Assembly: GCA_016763235.1 (NCBI GenBank) | Contig: JAESUE010000234.1 | Location: forward strand, 1 to 6,066 | DNA: 6,066 nucleotides | Source of the DNA: Pseudomonadales bacterium | GTDB taxonomy: Bacteria; Pseudomonadota; Gammaproteobacteria; Pseudomonadales; UBA3067 | Reading direction: 5' to 3' | Shown here: one piece after another, positions 4,754 to 6,066 of the stretch | Numbering within the stretch: position 1 is the first letter of the stretch | Layout of the letters: each line of letters opens with the position of its first letter | Position numbers and translations under genes: made by a program | The notes under the pieces: generated by a model | The model's input: the letters and a program-made list of their open reading frames with translations, nothing else | Database searches by the model: none | What the model was told of the DNA's origin: nothing

Positions 4754-6066
4754 GCAAAAAGCAAAAAATAGTAGTAATCGGAAATGGGATGGTTGGGCAT
4801 CGTTTTATCGAAGAGCTGGTGAAAAATGACGAGGGCGATCAATTTGAAATCGCTACGTTCTGTGAAGAGTCGAAACTGGCTTACGATCGCGTCCACCTGA
4901 CTTCTTATTTTTCTGGCAGCAGCGCAGAAGATCTTTCTTTAGTGAAACCTGGCTTTTATGAAGAAAACAAGGTGCAGGTTTTTCTCGAAGATAAAGCAAC
5001 AGACGTTGATCTGGCCAAAAAGACCGTTAAATCTGCCAATGGCGTAGAGCTGAACTATGACAAACTTATTCTGGCAACAGGTTCCTTCCCCTTTGTACCC
5101 CCTGTGCCTGGGCACGAAAGAGATAACTGCTTTGTTTACCGCACCCTAGATGATTTGGATAAAATCGCAGCGGCTGCCAAAAATGCGAAAATCGGTGCAG
5201 TGGTAGGTGGTGGACTATTGGGTTTGGAAGCGGCCAAAGCGTTGAAAGACCTTGGTTTACAAACCCATGTGGTGGAATTTGCTCCCCGCCTAATGGCTGT
5301 TCAGGTCGATGATGGCGGCGGTGCGGTATTGCGCAAAAAAATCGAAGAGCTGGGTGTCGCTGTTCATACTGAAAAGAACACCAAAGAGATTATCGATGGC
5401 GATGGCACTACCCATAAAATGTGCTTTGCCGATGGCGAAGAGCTTAATACAGATTTGATCGTTTTCTCAGCCGGTATTCGCCCTCAAGATGAATTAGCGA
5501 GAAGCTCCGGTTTAGAAATTGGCCCTCGTGGTGGCATTACAATCAATAATTATTGCCAGACCTCCGATGAAGATGTCTACGCCATTGGTGAGTGCGCCCT
5601 GTGGGATCAGCGTATTTTTGGTTTGATTGCGCCAGGCTGGCAAATGTCCAAAGTGGCTGCCGATCACTTGGTAGGGAAAGAGAGCGAGTTTGCTGGTGCG
5701 GACATGAGCACCAAATTAAAATTAATGGGCGTTGATGTGGCGAGCGTGGGAGATGCCCATTGCCGCACAGAAGGCAGTCGCTCCTTTAGTTATAGCGATG
5801 AAATCAAACAGGTTTATAAAAAGATTGTCGTCAGTGCAGACAATAAAACGCTACTTGGCGCAGTATTGGTCGGGGATGCAGAAGAGTACGGCACCTTACT
5901 TCAGTTAATGCTGAACAAAATGCCTATCCCAGAAAGCCCTGATGCCTTAATTCTTCCTCAAAGCGATGGCGCTGCACTTGGTTTAGGTGTGGATACCCTG
6001 CCTGAAACCGCGCAAATTTGTTCCTGTAATAATGTCACCAAAGGCGATATATGCTGCGCCATCGAA
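4750..6066 (+). CDS. nirB: NADH-dependent nitrite reductase large subunit, N-terminal half
   Basis: NirB is a cytoplasmic flavin, iron-sulfur and siroheme enzyme that reduces nitrite to ammonium with NAD(P)H, normally with the small subunit NirD. The window holds 439 codons of a protein that is usually about 850 residues; the frame is open to the right edge. Visible in order are: the FAD-binding dinucleotide fold with G11-N-G13-M-V-G16; the LILATGS motif (106-112); the NAD-binding fold G153-G-G155-L-L-G158; the flavin motif VYAIGEC (276-282) followed by APGW (294-297); and the start of the BFD-like [2Fe-2S] domain, CSCNNVTKGDI (C424 and C426). The siroheme/[4Fe-4S] domains lie beyond the window. 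The start is GTG 4750-4752 with GGAG 6 bases upstream (4740-4743), giving the family-typical N-terminus KIVVIGNGMVGHRF. NtrC and sigma-54 sites upstream point to an assimilatory role under nitrogen limitation; nirD and nitrate reductase genes would be expected downstream. Confidence 0.96.
   Translation, partial: MSKKQKIVVIGNGMVGHRFIEELVKNDEGDQFEIATFCEESKLAYDRVHLTSYFSGSSAEDLSLVKPGFYEENKVQVFLEDKATDVDLAKKTVKSANGVELNYDKLILATGSFPFVPPVPGHERDNCFVYRTLDDLDKIAAAAKNAKIGAVVGGGLLGLEAAKALKDLGLQTHVVEFAPRLMAVQVDDGGGAVLRKKIEELGVAVHTEKNTKEIIDGDGTTHKMCFADGEELNTDLIVFSAGIRPQDELARSSGLEIGPRGGITINNYCQTSDEDVYAIGECALWDQRIFGLIAPGWQMSKVAADHLVGKESEFAGADMSTKLKLMGVDVASVGDAHCRTEGSRSFSYSDEIKQVYKKIVVSADNKTLLGAVLVGDAEEYGTLLQLMLNKMPIPESPDALILPQSDGAALGLGVDTLPETAQICSCNNVTKGDICCAIE

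Noticed and set aside
4642..4896. Minus-strand 84-codon frame
   Set aside because: It overlaps the nirB start and leader in antisense, and the FAD-binding motif on the plus strand is unmistakable.

Overview
The window (about 46% G+C by eye) looks like the chromosome of a gammaproteobacterium, probably aquatic or marine. The gene families point that way: an AlkB-type di-iron membrane oxygenase, a YchJ/SEC-C protein, a DUF4124 protein, and a nitrite reductase gene with NtrC and sigma-54 signals. I cannot name a genus. There is no sign of a phage, transposon, CRISPR array, tRNA or rRNA.

Layout. 3-404 (+) is the C-terminal end of an AlkB-like alkane hydroxylase/fatty acid desaturase, cut by the left edge. 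A strong bidirectional terminator (449-481) separates it from a block read leftwards. In transcription order that block is a 272-residue lipoprotein (2138-2956), a small outer-membrane beta-barrel (1497-2120) and a 10-helix EamA/DMT transporter (554-1435). An AT-rich divergent region (2957-3110) separates this block from a short YchJ-family gene (3111-3500, +). YchJ converges, with a 10-base gap, on a second leftward pair: a helical protein of unknown function (4056-4385), then a membrane-anchored DUF4124 protein (3511-4023).

The right end is nirB, the large subunit of NADH-dependent nitrite reductase. It is read rightwards from a GTG at 4750 and runs off the window at 6066 (439 codons present). 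Its 364-base upstream region is the most informative non-coding stretch. It holds a near-perfect NtrC enhancer (4484-4500), a weaker second NtrC-like site (4525-4539) and a good sigma-54 -24/-12 promoter (4629-4643). The predicted leader of about 97 nt carries a hairpin that covers a strong Shine-Dalgarno sequence. That sequence serves an 11-codon leader ORF (4718-4753) whose TGA stop overlaps the nirB GTG start (GTGA). I read this as nitrogen-limitation control of an assimilatory nitrite reductase, with a possible second layer of translational control through the leader peptide.

The AlkB fragment, the transporter, the lipoprotein/barrel pair and nirB do not form an obvious single pathway. 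The window looks like several independent small transcription units. No wholly new multi-gene system is evident. The best candidates for something undescribed are the nirB leader arrangement and the lipoprotein/outer-membrane-barrel pair.
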